In this document: one piece after another, positions 1 through 10,658 of the stretch
Layout of the letters: the number at the start of each line of letters is the position of its first letter
How positions within the stretch are numbered: the first letter of the stretch is position 1
Assembly: GCA_900757415.1 (NCBI GenBank)
Contig: CAAENU010000038.1
Span: forward strand, 1 to 40,195
Reading direction: 5' to 3'
DNA length: 40,195 bases
Origin: an uncultured Oscillospiraceae bacterium
GTDB lineage: Bacteria > Bacillota > Clostridia > Oscillospirales > Oscillospiraceae
Made by a program: the position numbers and the translations under genes
The notes under the pieces: model-generated
What the model was told of the DNA's origin: nothing
The model's input: the letters and a program-made list of their open reading frames with translations, nothing else
The model's database searches: none

Positions 1-1482
1 TATGTACTCCTTTATCATTTTGTAGGTCACTCGTTCTTTGGGCTTATATTCTTCGGCTCTTTTAGCGATATTATCAAGCGGAACTTTTCCCTCACCCTCT
101 CCAAACTCAACTTTTACGTTGATATGTCCGTCTGGCTTTTTGTGGGAAAGCAGTACTACCGTCTCCACATTGGCCGTGCGTGGAAACAGATCCACGGCGG
201 CGGCGCGGACGGCGGTATAGCCGTGCTCCGCAAAGCGCTTCACATCCCGGCCCAGAGTAGCGGGATCGCAGGAAACGTAGACGATACGTTGGGGGGCCAT
301 GGCGGCAGCCGCATCCACCACTTCGGGTGCAAGGCCCTTCCGGGGTGGATCCACGCAGATCACATCCGGCCGCAGACCCCGGCCAGCCAGCTCCGCCGCC
401 GTTTCTCTTGCATCGCCGCAGAAAAATTCCACGTTTTCCACGCCGTTGGCCCTGGCGTTCTGCCGGGCATCGTCAATGGCCTCAGGCACGATCTCCGCGC
501 CAACGGCCTGTCTGCAATGCCGCGCCATGCACAGCGTGATGGTGCCCGCGCCGCAATAAAGGTCCAGCACGGTTTCCTCCCCCGTCAGGGCGGCAAATTC
601 CACCGCTTTTTGATACAGCACCTCCGCCTGCGCCCGGTTTACCTGATAAAAGGACGGCACGCTGAGGCGGAACGTCAAACCGCCAAGTGTGTCCCGCAGC
701 GCATCCGAGCCCCAAAGGGTGCGGTAACCATCGCCGAGAATGGCGTTGCCCTTTTTGCGATTTACGCCCCACACGATCCCCACCGCATGGGGGACAGCCT
801 GACGCAGCAGCTCCACCAGCTCCTGCTCATGGGGTGCCCGGTCGCCGCAGCCCAGCAGACAGATGAGGCTCTCCCCCGTCCCGCTGGTACGGACGTACAG
901 ATGCCGCAGTAGGCCGTGGCCCGTTTTCTCATCATAGCAGGGCACCCGGAAGCGACGGATATACTGCCGCACCGCCTGTGCCGCCGCATCGGCCTCCGGC
1001 CGCTGGATCAGGCACCGTTCCACCGGCACCACCTCATGGGTGCGGGCGCGGTAAAGACCCACCGCGCCGTTGAATGCAATGGGATATTGGCTCTTGTTGC
1101 GGTAATGCTCCGTATCCGCCGCACCCAAAATCTCCTCCACCTGCACGGTGCTGCCGCCCAGCCGTGTCAGTGCGTCCTGCACCCGCTGCCGTTTGGCGGC
1201 CAGTTCTTCGGCATAATCCATGTGGCGGAAATCGCAGCCGCCGCATTTGCCGTAATAGGGGCAGTCCGGCTCCTGCCGGTGTCCGGAGGGCGTGTAGATG
1301 GCGGTCACCTTGCCGAAAGCGGCATGCTTGAGCACCTTCATAATGAGGATATCACATTCCTCGCCCCGGACGGCACGGTGAACAAACACCACCTGCCCAT
1401 TGACCCGGGCAATGCCCAGTCCCTCGGAGGAATACCCCTCAATAACCGCCCGGACAGTCTGATTTTTTTGCAGTGTTTCCAT
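1..1482 (-). CDS. rlmD: 23S rRNA (uracil-5-)-methyltransferase, RlmD/RumA type, with extra C-terminal domain (3' end outside window)
   Basis: Methylates C5 of a uracil in 23S rRNA using SAM. The 494 visible codons show an N-terminal TRAM-like beta domain (about 1-60), a [4Fe-4S] cysteine set (C74, C80, C83, C157), the SAM motif DLYCGAG (307-313), the substrate motif VDPPRKG (378-384), the catalytic Cys405 in SCDPATLGRD and Glu440 in ANVETV. The normal methyltransferase fold ends near residue 446, yet the frame stays open through a charged extension starting KKPDGHINVKVEF and is still open at base 1. The start ATG is preceded by AAAGAGG. The gene follows a terminator hairpin after the upstream beta-CASP gene, so it may have its own promoter or rely on read-through. 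RlmD versus the paralog RlmCD cannot be separated here; methyltransferase identity is certain. Confidence 0.93.
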   Translation of the reverse strand, partial: METLQKNQTVRAVIEGYSSEGLGIARVNGQVVFVHRAVRGEECDILIMKVLKHAAFGKVTAIYTPSGHRQEPDCPYYGKCGGCDFRHMDYAEELAAKRQRVQDALTRLGGSTVQVEEILGAADTEHYRNKSQYPIAFNGAVGLYRARTHEVVPVERCLIQRPEADAAAQAVRQYIRRFRVPCYDEKTGHGLLRHLYVRTSGTGESLICLLGCGDRAPHEQELVELLRQAVPHAVGIVWGVNRKKGNAILGDGYRTLWGSDALRDTLGGLTFRLSVPSFYQVNRAQAEVLYQKAVEFAALTGEETVLDLYCGAGTITLCMARHCRQAVGAEIVPEAIDDARQNARANGVENVEFFCGDARETAAELAGRGLRPDVICVDPPRKGLAPEVVDAAAAMAPQRIVYVSCDPATLGRDVKRFAEHGYTAVRAAAVDLFPRTANVETVVLLSHKKPDGHINVKVEFGEGEGKVPLDNIAKRAEEYKPKERVTYKMIKEYI

Positions 1483-1495
1483 GAAACCTCTTTCT

Positions 1496-1527
1496 CAAAA
1501 ACAGGGGAAGCCGACGGCTTCCCCTGT
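1496..1527 (-). terminator. Intrinsic terminator after the beta-CASP hydrolase gene
   Basis: A perfect inverted repeat (1501-1513 with 1515-1527, ACAGGGGAAGCC arm) followed on the minus strand by TTTTT. It lies 13 bases past the stop of the upstream gene and only about 20 bases before the rlmD start. A-rich flanks on the other side make it look bidirectional. Confidence 0.8.
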
Positions 1528-1539
1528 TTTTACTTTGTG

Positions 1540-3147
1540 TTAAAACTCGAATTTCTCCGTGACCTTGCGGATAGCCTCTGCCATAGCGCCAAGAGTCTTG
1601 TTGTCCCGTCCCTTGCTGCGCCGCACCAACGCCTGCAAAGCGTCCAGCGCCTGCAAAAGCTTCTGGTAAACCACACCGGCGCGGCTGCCCTGTCCATCGA
1701 AAGACGCCTTCTTGCGCTCCGGCAGGAAACCGGCAGCCAGCTGCTTGCAGGTGATGAGATCATATTCCTCGGTATACTGGGGGGCATGGGCGTTAAATCC
1801 CATGGCGCTGACGGTCTCTGCAAACAGAGGCGCCACCTCCCGGTCGCCATGAACGATAAACACATGCTGGGGTTTGGGCGCCTTGAAATGGGAGATCCAG
1901 TTCAGCAGGTGGTCACGGTCAGCGTGGGAGCTGAGTCCCTGAAAATTCACAATTTTGGCGCGGACGGCCACATCCTCGCCGAACAGTTTGACACTGGCGA
2001 CGCCGTCCAGCAGCGTGCGGCCCAGCGTGCCGGGAGATTGGAAACCCACAAACACCACGGCGCTGTCCGCCCGCCAGAGGTTATATTTCAGGTGGTGGCG
2101 GATACGACCCGCATCACACATACCACTGGCGGAAATAATGACCTTGGGGGTCTTGTCCATGTTCAGAAGCTTGGATTCTTCCACCGACTCGGTCAGGTGC
2201 AGTCCGGGGAAATTGAACATATGGGTGCCGTCCTGCACTAGCTCCAGCGCCTGCTCATCCAGATAGCCGTGCAGATCCCCACAGAAGATGCGGGTGGCGG
2301 ACTTGGCCAGCGGAGAGTCCACATACACAGGGAAATCGGGCACAGTGGTAACCAGATGCCGATCCTTGATCTCACGGATAAAGTACAGAAGCTCCTGCGT
2401 GCGGCCCACGGCAAAGGAGGGAATCACCACGTTGCCGCCCCGGCCAAGCGTCTCATTGATGATGGCGGCCAGATCGTCGGTATAACTCCAAACCTCGGTA
2501 TGGTTGCGGTTGCCGTAGGTGCTCTCCATGACCACATAATCTGCCCCATCGAAAAACTGAGGATCGCGGATAATAGGCTGATCCACGTTGCCGATATCGC
2601 CGGAGAACACAATGGTGCGTTTTTCGCCGCCCTCGGTCAACTCCAGCAGAATGGAAGCACTGCCCAACAGGTGACCGGCGTCAATAAAGGTGGCCTTTAC
2701 CCCCTCGCACACATCGACCGGCTGGTTATACTCGCAGGTCTGCAGGAATTCGGGAACGCGCATGGTGTCGGCCACCGTGTACAGCGGCTCCACATCGGGA
2801 CGGCCGGCACGCTGGTTCTTGCGGTTTTGATATTCGGCATCGCTCTCCTGAATGTGGGCGGAATCGGCCAGCATGATATTCAGCAGATCCGCCGTCAGGC
2901 GAGTGGTAATGATCCTGCCCTGAAAGCCATTTTTGATCAGCATGGGAATGCGGCCGGAGTGGTCGATATGGGCATGGGTGACCAGCACCACATCGATGCT
3001 GCCGGGATGGAAGGGCAGCGTGGCGTTATCCACCTCGTCACGTCCCTGCTGCAGACCGCAGTCGACAAGAATGTGCTTCCCGTTTACTTCAAGGCAATGG
3101 CAGCTGCCGGTAACACACTGGTCAGCGCCGAAAAAGCTAAGCTTCAT
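1540..3147 (-). CDS. MBL-fold beta-CASP RNA metallo-hydrolase
   Basis: A 535-residue metallo-beta-lactamase protein of the beta-CASP group (CPSF73/YSH1-like, COG1236), a family of RNA endo/exonucleases. Zinc motif H58-A-H60-I-D62-H63 is intact, followed by H159 (DAGHLLGS) and D184 (FSGDIG). The beta-CASP motifs are present: E208 in MESTYGNR, SASGMCDAGR, SSHADRD and the terminal IVHGDREV. A Lys/Arg-rich tail follows. I chose the ATG at 3147, which has GGAAAGGA eight bases upstream; an in-frame ATG at 3183 adds twelve unlikely residues. Own promoter at 3215-3243, divergent from secA. Expected role is cytoplasmic RNA processing or decay; substrate unknown. Confidence 0.9.
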   Translation of the reverse strand: MKLSFFGADQCVTGSCHCLEVNGKHILVDCGLQQGRDEVDNATLPFHPGSIDVVLVTHAHIDHSGRIPMLIKNGFQGRIITTRLTADLLNIMLADSAHIQESDAEYQNRKNQRAGRPDVEPLYTVADTMRVPEFLQTCEYNQPVDVCEGVKATFIDAGHLLGSASILLELTEGGEKRTIVFSGDIGNVDQPIIRDPQFFDGADYVVMESTYGNRNHTEVWSYTDDLAAIINETLGRGGNVVIPSFAVGRTQELLYFIREIKDRHLVTTVPDFPVYVDSPLAKSATRIFCGDLHGYLDEQALELVQDGTHMFNFPGLHLTESVEESKLLNMDKTPKVIISASGMCDAGRIRHHLKYNLWRADSAVVFVGFQSPGTLGRTLLDGVASVKLFGEDVAVRAKIVNFQGLSSHADRDHLLNWISHFKAPKPQHVFIVHGDREVAPLFAETVSAMGFNAHAPQYTEEYDLITCKQLAAGFLPERKKASFDGQGSRAGVVYQKLLQALDALQALVRRSKGRDNKTLGAMAEAIRKVTEKFEF

Positions 3148-3214
3148 GGCGTACATCCTTTCCAAAAAGTTCACAATTATCATTTCTGTTTTCTGCTATG
3201 ATAGATGTTGTTTT

Positions 3215-3243
3215 ATTGTACCACGCTTTTCAGCCGGAGGCAA
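3215..3243 (-). promoter_or_regulatory. Sigma-A promoter of the beta-CASP gene
   Basis: Minus-strand TTGCCT (3238-3243), 17-base spacer, TACAAT (3215-3220). It lies about 70 bases before the chosen start and back to back with the secA promoter. Confidence 0.65.
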
Positions 3244-3285
3244 GTCGGAACTTGTCCAGTCGGACAGGCGGTTCGTCAAATTCCC

Positions 3286-3315
3286 TTTACATGTGTGCAA
3301 CAAGTGTGGTATAAT
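3286..3315 (+). promoter_or_regulatory. Sigma-A promoter of secA
   Basis: TTTACA (3286-3291), 18-base spacer with TG before the -10, TATAAT (3310-3315). About 50 bases of leader separate it from the secA start. Confidence 0.75.
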
Positions 3316-3370
3316 GGTATTTGTGTTATTATGTATACGCGAATTCTTTTAACGGAAAGGATCAAAATAT

Positions 3371-6115
<2,745 letters not shown>

Positions 6116-6128
6116 TATGACCCAAACC

Positions 6129-6152
6129 GGGCGGCGGCAAATGCCGCCGCCC
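6129..6152 (+). terminator. Hairpin after secA, possible terminator
   Basis: Eleven-base GC-rich perfect stem (6129-6139 with 6142-6152) just past the stop. The following GATCTT is a poor U-tract, so termination is uncertain. Its core GCGGCAAATGCCGC recurs in the hairpin after lexA (16613-16638). Confidence 0.5.
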
Positions 6153-6400
6153 GATCTTAAACCGGCAATAAAGCTATCGCTTTTTGCCAATTAAAATTCG
6201 CTTCGTTCCGCGCTTATTCTACCGGGGTGCGGCAAAAACAAGGCGGATGCTGCGGCGGCATAGCCGTCGGAATCGGATGCTAAAAATATGCCGCCGGCAT
6301 ATTTTCTTAACGCACTGACGCGGCGAAAAACGAGCAAAATAATTCGCCGCCTGCAGGCAGCGAACTCTGCAAGGCTTTTTACGTCAAGGCGCAGAATGTG
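6153..6400. repeat. Non-coding spacer with inverted repeats, probable degenerate intergenic repeat
   Basis: The 299 bases between secA and pgeF hold no convincing gene. There is an 11-bp palindrome (6283-6305, AAAATATGCCG arm), a GCGGCGGCAT/AGCCGTCG stretch and mixed AT-rich and GC-rich segments. No sigma-A promoter for pgeF is obvious. The composition resembles multi-copy intergenic elements of gut Clostridia; that is inference. Confidence 0.35.
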
Positions 6401-6414
6401 TCCAAGGAGGTACT

Positions 6415-7212
6415 ATGTTCCACACCAACACCAAAAACGGCATCACCTATCTGACCGCCGACACTCTCTGCGGCGTATGCCACGGCTTTTCCACCCGTCC
6501 GGGCGGCGTTTCCCCCGCGCCGTGGGACAGTCTGAATCTGGGGGTGGGCCGGGGAGACGACATGGAAAACGTCCGCGAAAACTACCGCCGATTCTGCGCC
6601 GCCGTGGGAACGGATGCGCAGTGCGTGGTGCTGTCCAAGCAGATCCATGAGGATGGGGTGCGCCACGTCACGGAAGCGGATGCGGGAAAAGGACTGTGGC
6701 AGGAGCGGGACTATTCCTCGGTGGACGGTATGGTAACCGATGCGCCGCATCTGCCGCTGGTGGTATTCTCCGCCGACTGCAATGTGATCCTGCTGCATGA
6801 CCCTGTCCGCGGCACCATTGGTGCATGCCATGCCGGTTGGCGCGGTACGGCGCTGGGTATAGCCGCCAAGACCGTGCGGGAAATGGTGCGGCTGTTTGGA
6901 TGCGATACGGCCAACATCCACGCCGCCATCGGGCCGGCCATCGGCCAGTGCTGCTTTGAAACGGACGCGGATGTACCGGAGGCGCTACAGGCGGCATTGG
7001 GCGACGAGGTATCACCGTATATCACATGGGACGCTCAAAAATACCATGTTGACCTGAAAGCGATCAATGCCCTGTGGCTGCGCAAGTCCGGTGTAACGCA
7101 GATCGATATTTCCACCGCCTGCACCGCATGTGAACCGGAACTATACTGGAGCCACAGAAAGATGGGCAACGCACGGGGCAGTCAGGTGGCCATGATCTCG
7201 CTGGAGGACTAA
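6415..7212 (+). CDS. pgeF: Peptidoglycan editing factor PgeF (laccase-domain, YfiH family)
   Basis: A 265-residue copper/zinc laccase-like domain protein. The family includes E. coli PgeF, which removes wrongly built UDP-MurNAc-L-Ser, and members with purine nucleoside phosphorylase or adenosine deaminase activity. The metal ligand set is complete: H78 (SKQIHED), C122 (VVFSADC) and H139 (GACHAGWRG); AIGPAIGQCCFE follows. Length is typical. The start ATG is preceded by AAGGAGG at good spacing. Four bases separate it from the next lipoprotein gene, whose ribosome binding site lies inside the pgeF end, so the two are co-transcribed. Confidence 0.92.
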   Translation: MFHTNTKNGITYLTADTLCGVCHGFSTRPGGVSPAPWDSLNLGVGRGDDMENVRENYRRFCAAVGTDAQCVVLSKQIHEDGVRHVTEADAGKGLWQERDYSSVDGMVTDAPHLPLVVFSADCNVILLHDPVRGTIGACHAGWRGTALGIAAKTVREMVRLFGCDTANIHAAIGPAIGQCCFETDADVPEALQAALGDEVSPYITWDAQKYHVDLKAINALWLRKSGVTQIDISTACTACEPELYWSHRKMGNARGSQVAMISLED

Positions 7213-7216
7213 CGCA

Positions 7217-8779
7217 ATGAACAAACGTATCACAGCGCTGCTGCTAGTGCTGTTGACGCTGGCCGGTCTGTGCGGCTGTGCCAGTTGGGATGAGACGGCC
7301 TATGACAGCGATCCGCTGGGCGAGCTGCAGCAGTACTATAAGCCGCAGGAGGAGACGGTGCCGGCCCTGACAGCCTTTGTCCTGCCCTATCGCAGCAGCG
7401 AAACGGCAGATCCCATCATATGCAGCGACGGGATCCAACTGACGCTGACCGCCCTGCTGTATGAGCCGCTGTACCGCCTGACGCCTGACTTTAAGACGGA
7501 GGCAGTGCTGGCACAGAGCGAAAGCTATGACCCGGTCAGTTTCAGCTACACCATTGAACTGCGCAGCGGCCTACACTTCAGCGATGGCAGCGCCGTAACG
7601 GCACAGGACGTAGCCGCAACCCTGCTGCGGGCACAGCAATCACCCCGCTATGCCGCGCGGTTGGCTGATGTGGCGGACATCCGCGCCATAGACAGCACCA
7701 CTGTGCAGCTCCAGCTGACGCAGGACCGGCAAAATTTTACGGCGCTTCTGGATATTCCCGTGGTAAAGGCCGGCACAGAAAGCAACGCTTTTCCCACCGG
7801 CAGCGGCCCTTATGTCAAGTCGGCAGACAGTGACGCGCTGCTGCCCAACAACTATTACCGTAAGGGCACAAGAACATTACCCTTTCAGAAGATTGACCTG
7901 CTGGCATGCAAGAGCGAGGAAGTGGCAGCCTACGCCTTTTCCTCCCACGATGTACATCTTCTGGCCTGCGACCTGACCGGAACGGCCGGCGATGTGGCTT
8001 CCACCAGCGGCAGTTCAATTGATGCGGACACGACTATTCTGCAATTTCTTGGCTTCAATATGAACCGCAAGCTGTCTCAGGACAGTGCCATGCGTCTGGC
8101 AATCAGTATGGCTGTGGATCGCAATGCCATCGTCAGTGCCTATCTGATGGGGCACGGCACAGCAACACAGTTTCCGATCCACCCTGCCAGCGGCCTGTAT
8201 CCCGCCTCGTTGGAACGCAGCGACACGGCGGATGACTGTGCTGCCGCCATGGCCGCGCTGAATATGGCCGATGGCGAGGATGTTTATGACCTGACGCTGC
8301 TGGTAAATCGTGAAAACAGCTTTAAGGTGGCAGCCGCCGAGGGGATCGCACAGCTGCTGAGCCAGTACGATCTGAATGTAACGGTAAACGCCCTGCCATG
8401 GGAGGAGTATCTGGCCGCGCTGGAGGATGGCCGTTTTGATCTGTATTACGGCGAGTGTAAGCTGACGGCAGACTGGGATGTTTCCTCGCTTCTTTCCACA
8501 GGCGGCAGCCTGAACTACGGAGGTTGGGCGGATCCTACGACTGATACGCAGCTGGCAGCCTGCCGCAGCGCGGATGACAGCCACCGTGCCGCCACACTGG
8601 AAACATTGTGCGGCCGTTTGCAGGCGCAAATGCCCATCGTACCCATCTGCTTCAAGCGCACCTCGGTGCTGCTGCCCTACAATGCGGTGGAAGGTGTTGT
8701 CCCCACCGCCGCCGATCCGTTCTTTGGATTAGAAAACTGGACGGTGCATTGGGCGGATGAGAAAACGCCGGAATCGTAA
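7217..8779 (+). CDS. Extracellular solute-binding lipoprotein, family 5 (peptide-type SBP)
   Basis: A 520-residue OppA/DppA-like substrate-binding protein. The signal peptide (MNKRITALLLVLLTLAGLCGC) ends in a lipobox with C21 as the lipidated residue, so it sits outside on the membrane. The SBP_bac_5 signature is visible: LTALLYEPLYRL, LRSGLHFSDGSAVTAQDVAATLL, AMRLAISMAVDRNAIV. No permease or ATPase gene lies nearby, so it is an orphan or works with a transporter elsewhere. Coupling to pgeF suggests, but does not prove, a ligand related to cell-wall peptides. SD GGAGG overlaps the pgeF end. Confidence 0.88.
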   Translation: MNKRITALLLVLLTLAGLCGCASWDETAYDSDPLGELQQYYKPQEETVPALTAFVLPYRSSETADPIICSDGIQLTLTALLYEPLYRLTPDFKTEAVLAQSESYDPVSFSYTIELRSGLHFSDGSAVTAQDVAATLLRAQQSPRYAARLADVADIRAIDSTTVQLQLTQDRQNFTALLDIPVVKAGTESNAFPTGSGPYVKSADSDALLPNNYYRKGTRTLPFQKIDLLACKSEEVAAYAFSSHDVHLLACDLTGTAGDVASTSGSSIDADTTILQFLGFNMNRKLSQDSAMRLAISMAVDRNAIVSAYLMGHGTATQFPIHPASGLYPASLERSDTADDCAAAMAALNMADGEDVYDLTLLVNRENSFKVAAAEGIAQLLSQYDLNVTVNALPWEEYLAALEDGRFDLYYGECKLTADWDVSSLLSTGGSLNYGGWADPTTDTQLAACRSADDSHRAATLETLCGRLQAQMPIVPICFKRTSVLLPYNAVEGVVPTAADPFFGLENWTVHWADEKTPES

Positions 8780-8780
8780 A

Positions 8781-8813
8781 ATCAAAACCTCCGGCTAAGC
8801 CGGAGGTTTTGAT
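8781..8813. terminator. Bidirectional intrinsic terminator, first of two hairpins
   Basis: Sixteen-base perfect inverted repeat (8781-8796 with 8798-8813) starting one base after the lipoprotein stop, with T-rich runs on both strands. It separates the convergent plus-strand lipoprotein and minus-strand pyrD genes. Confidence 0.85.
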
Positions 8814-8829
8814 TTTGTAGCCAAGAGAG

Positions 8830-8866
8830 GCGGCACAGTGAAGAATCACTGTGCCGCTTATTTTTT
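8830..8866 (+). terminator. Second terminator hairpin of the pgeF-lipoprotein operon
   Basis: Twelve-base stem GCGGCACAGTGA (8830-8841) with its complement at 8846-8857, loop AGAA, then TTATTTTTTT. Directional for the plus strand; on the minus strand the hairpin is not followed by a U-tract. Confidence 0.85.
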
Positions 8867-8882
8867 TATAACGAAAAGGGGG

Positions 8883-9797
8883 TCAATCTGTACGGTGGGC
8901 AAGTCCCCGCAGCTCATGCAGGTTTTTAAAGCCGCGTTGATCCATGAATTCGTTCAGCCCGCGGATGATCTTCGGCATGGCCATAGGGTCCACAAAGTTC
9001 ATGCAGCCCACCTCGAGCGCGGTGGCGCCCGCCATGATATATTCCACGGCATCCTGCCATGTGGCAATCCCGCCGCTGGCGATTATGGGAATATGCAGCA
9101 CAGGCGCTGCCTGATAAACCAGAAGCATATTCAGCGGCTTGATAGCCGGGCCGGAAATGCCGCCGGAAATATTCCCCAGCACAGGTCTGCCCCGGTCGAT
9201 ATCTATCTTCATGGCGCGAAATGTGTTGGAAATCGTAACGGCATCCGCGCCGCTGTCCTCCGAAGCCAGCGCTGTAGCGCGTATATCGGCGATATTGGGG
9301 CTGAGCTTGATATAAAGCGGCAATTTGGTGCAGCGTCGGGCGCCGGACACCAGCTCGGTGACGGAGTGGGGATCGGCTGAAAAAGGAAGGCCGCTGCCCA
9401 CGTTGGGACAGGAGAGATTTAATTCAACGGCACTGATGCGGGGATCATTATCAAGGATTTCCAGCGACTCGAAATAATGGCGCGGCTCGTTGCCGGAAAG
9501 GCTCAGCACTACATTGGTGCCTATATCCCCAAATCGGGGCAGCTGCTCCGCCACAAAGCGCTCTATTCCCACGGAGGGAATGCCCACGGCATTGATCATA
9601 CCGCCCAGCACCTCGGTAATGCGCGGGCCGCAGTTGCCCTCGCGCGGCAGGCGGTGGACGCTCTTGATCATCACCGCGCCCAACTCACGCACGGGAAATA
9701 CATTGGCATTGCAGTCAAAATAATCATATGTGCCGGACCCCGGCATCACCGGGTTCTTCATCTTCATCCCGCCAAGATCTACGTTCAGATTCGCCAT
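8883..9797 (-). CDS. pyrD: Dihydroorotate dehydrogenase, catalytic subunit (class 1B)
   Basis: FMN enzyme that oxidises dihydroorotate to orotate in pyrimidine synthesis. In class 1B it pairs with PyrK and uses NAD+. 304 residues. The active-site cysteine C130 is in ELNLSCPNVGSG; the N-terminus has NPVMPGSGTYDYF, and the FMN phosphate region includes ISGPAIKPLN and IIASGGI. It starts three bases after the pyrK stop, so the two form one transcript, as expected for a heterotetramer. The other pyr genes are not in the window. Confidence 0.96.
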   Translation of the reverse strand: MANLNVDLGGMKMKNPVMPGSGTYDYFDCNANVFPVRELGAVMIKSVHRLPREGNCGPRITEVLGGMINAVGIPSVGIERFVAEQLPRFGDIGTNVVLSLSGNEPRHYFESLEILDNDPRISAVELNLSCPNVGSGLPFSADPHSVTELVSGARRCTKLPLYIKLSPNIADIRATALASEDSGADAVTISNTFRAMKIDIDRGRPVLGNISGGISGPAIKPLNMLLVYQAAPVLHIPIIASGGIATWQDAVEYIMAGATALEVGCMNFVDPMAMPKIIRGLNEFMDQRGFKNLHELRGLAHRTD

Positions 9798-9800
9798 GGC

Positions 9801-10565
9801 TTATACAATCCTTTCTGTCGGAAATACCGGGCCGCAATGGCAAACCGTTTCATATTGCCTGCGTCCCTGCCTGTCATGGGTTTCGCAGACGCATCCTTTA
9901 CAGGCGCCGACACCGCAGGCCATATGCTCCTCCAGCGACACATAGGTGGGAAAGCCATACTGGCGTCCCAGCGCATGCATCTCCCGCATCAGCCGCTGTG
10001 AGCCGCAGGAATAGGCGGCGGCAAAAATATGGTCTTTCAAATCCTGCGCAAAAAGATCTGTCACACGATGCCTGTCATCTGCACTGGAGCGGACGATGGC
10101 GCCCATCGCCGTCAGCTCCTGACTGTCGAAAAGCATCTGTGTACTTTGCGCACTGAGATAGGCATATATCTGATGGCCCCGCGCCAGCCCCCAGCCGGCC
10201 AGAAGGCGCAGCGGCGCAATGCCGATACCGCGTCCGATCAGGGCAAGCGCTCCTTGAGCATCAGGCAGTGGGAAGCCGTGTCCCAGAGGGCCAAGCGCCT
10301 GTATGCCGTCACCAGCGCGGAGGGCTGCCATACGTTCTGTTCCCTCCCCTGTCACCTTATAGAGAAAAGTGAGTGTACCGGCAGCGGGGTCTGCATAATT
10401 GATGCTGATAGGGCGCGGAAGAAAGGGCACATGGCCCTCCCACGCCCGGAGCATCATGAATTGGCCCGGCTGCGCCGCAGCAGCCATCTCGGCGGCGCGG
10501 ACTTCCATGCGCATGTAGCCGGGAATTACCTGTTCGTTTCGAACAACTGTTGCTCTTTGATACAT
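9801..10565 (-). CDS. pyrK: Dihydroorotate dehydrogenase, electron transfer subunit
   Basis: A 254-residue ferredoxin-reductase-like protein that passes electrons from PyrD to NAD+. FAD-binding motif RPISI (51-55); NAD-binding GRGIGIAPLR (111-120); [2Fe-2S] cysteines C217, C222, C225 and C242 in the tail (CGVGACKGC and VCHC). Translation starts at the ATG behind AAGGAGAA. Upstream is the liv operon terminator (10626-10647) and two mutually exclusive small hairpins (10584-10607). I see no good sigma-A promoter between, so expression may depend on read-through. Confidence 0.94.
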   Translation of the reverse strand: MYQRATVVRNEQVIPGYMRMEVRAAEMAAAAQPGQFMMLRAWEGHVPFLPRPISINYADPAAGTLTFLYKVTGEGTERMAALRAGDGIQALGPLGHGFPLPDAQGALALIGRGIGIAPLRLLAGWGLARGHQIYAYLSAQSTQMLFDSQELTAMGAIVRSSADDRHRVTDLFAQDLKDHIFAAAYSCGSQRLMREMHALGRQYGFPTYVSLEEHMACGVGACKGCVCETHDRQGRRQYETVCHCGPVFPTERIV

Positions 10566-10583
10566 TGTGTTCTCCTTTTCGAC

Positions 10584-10607
10584 GGCGTACAGCGGATACG
10601 CCCGCTG
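10584..10607 (-). promoter_or_regulatory. Two overlapping, mutually exclusive hairpins before pyrK
   Basis: GGCGTA/TACGCC (10584-10589 with 10597-10602) and CAGCGG/CCGCTG (10590-10595 with 10602-10607) cannot form together. They lie immediately upstream of the pyrK ribosome binding site. A regulatory role is speculation from geometry alone. Confidence 0.3.
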
Positions 10608-10614
10608 CGCGTGA

Positions 10615-10647
10615 GAAAAAGAAAAGCGGACATGGTAACATATCCGC
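10615..10647 (-). terminator. Intrinsic terminator of the liv operon
   Basis: Nine-base stem with one G-U pair (10626-10634 with 10639-10647), loop of four, followed on the minus strand by TTTTCTTTTTC. Lies 12 bases after the livF stop. Confidence 0.75.
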
Positions 10648-10658
10648 CTTTCACTTTT

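Noticed and set aside
916..2241. 441-codon plus-strand frame
   Set aside because: Crosses the rlmD start, a terminator and the beta-CASP gene, all well supported on the minus strand.
10357..10641. 94-codon minus frame across the pyrK start
   Set aside because: Runs through the liv terminator hairpin and overlaps pyrK in another frame.
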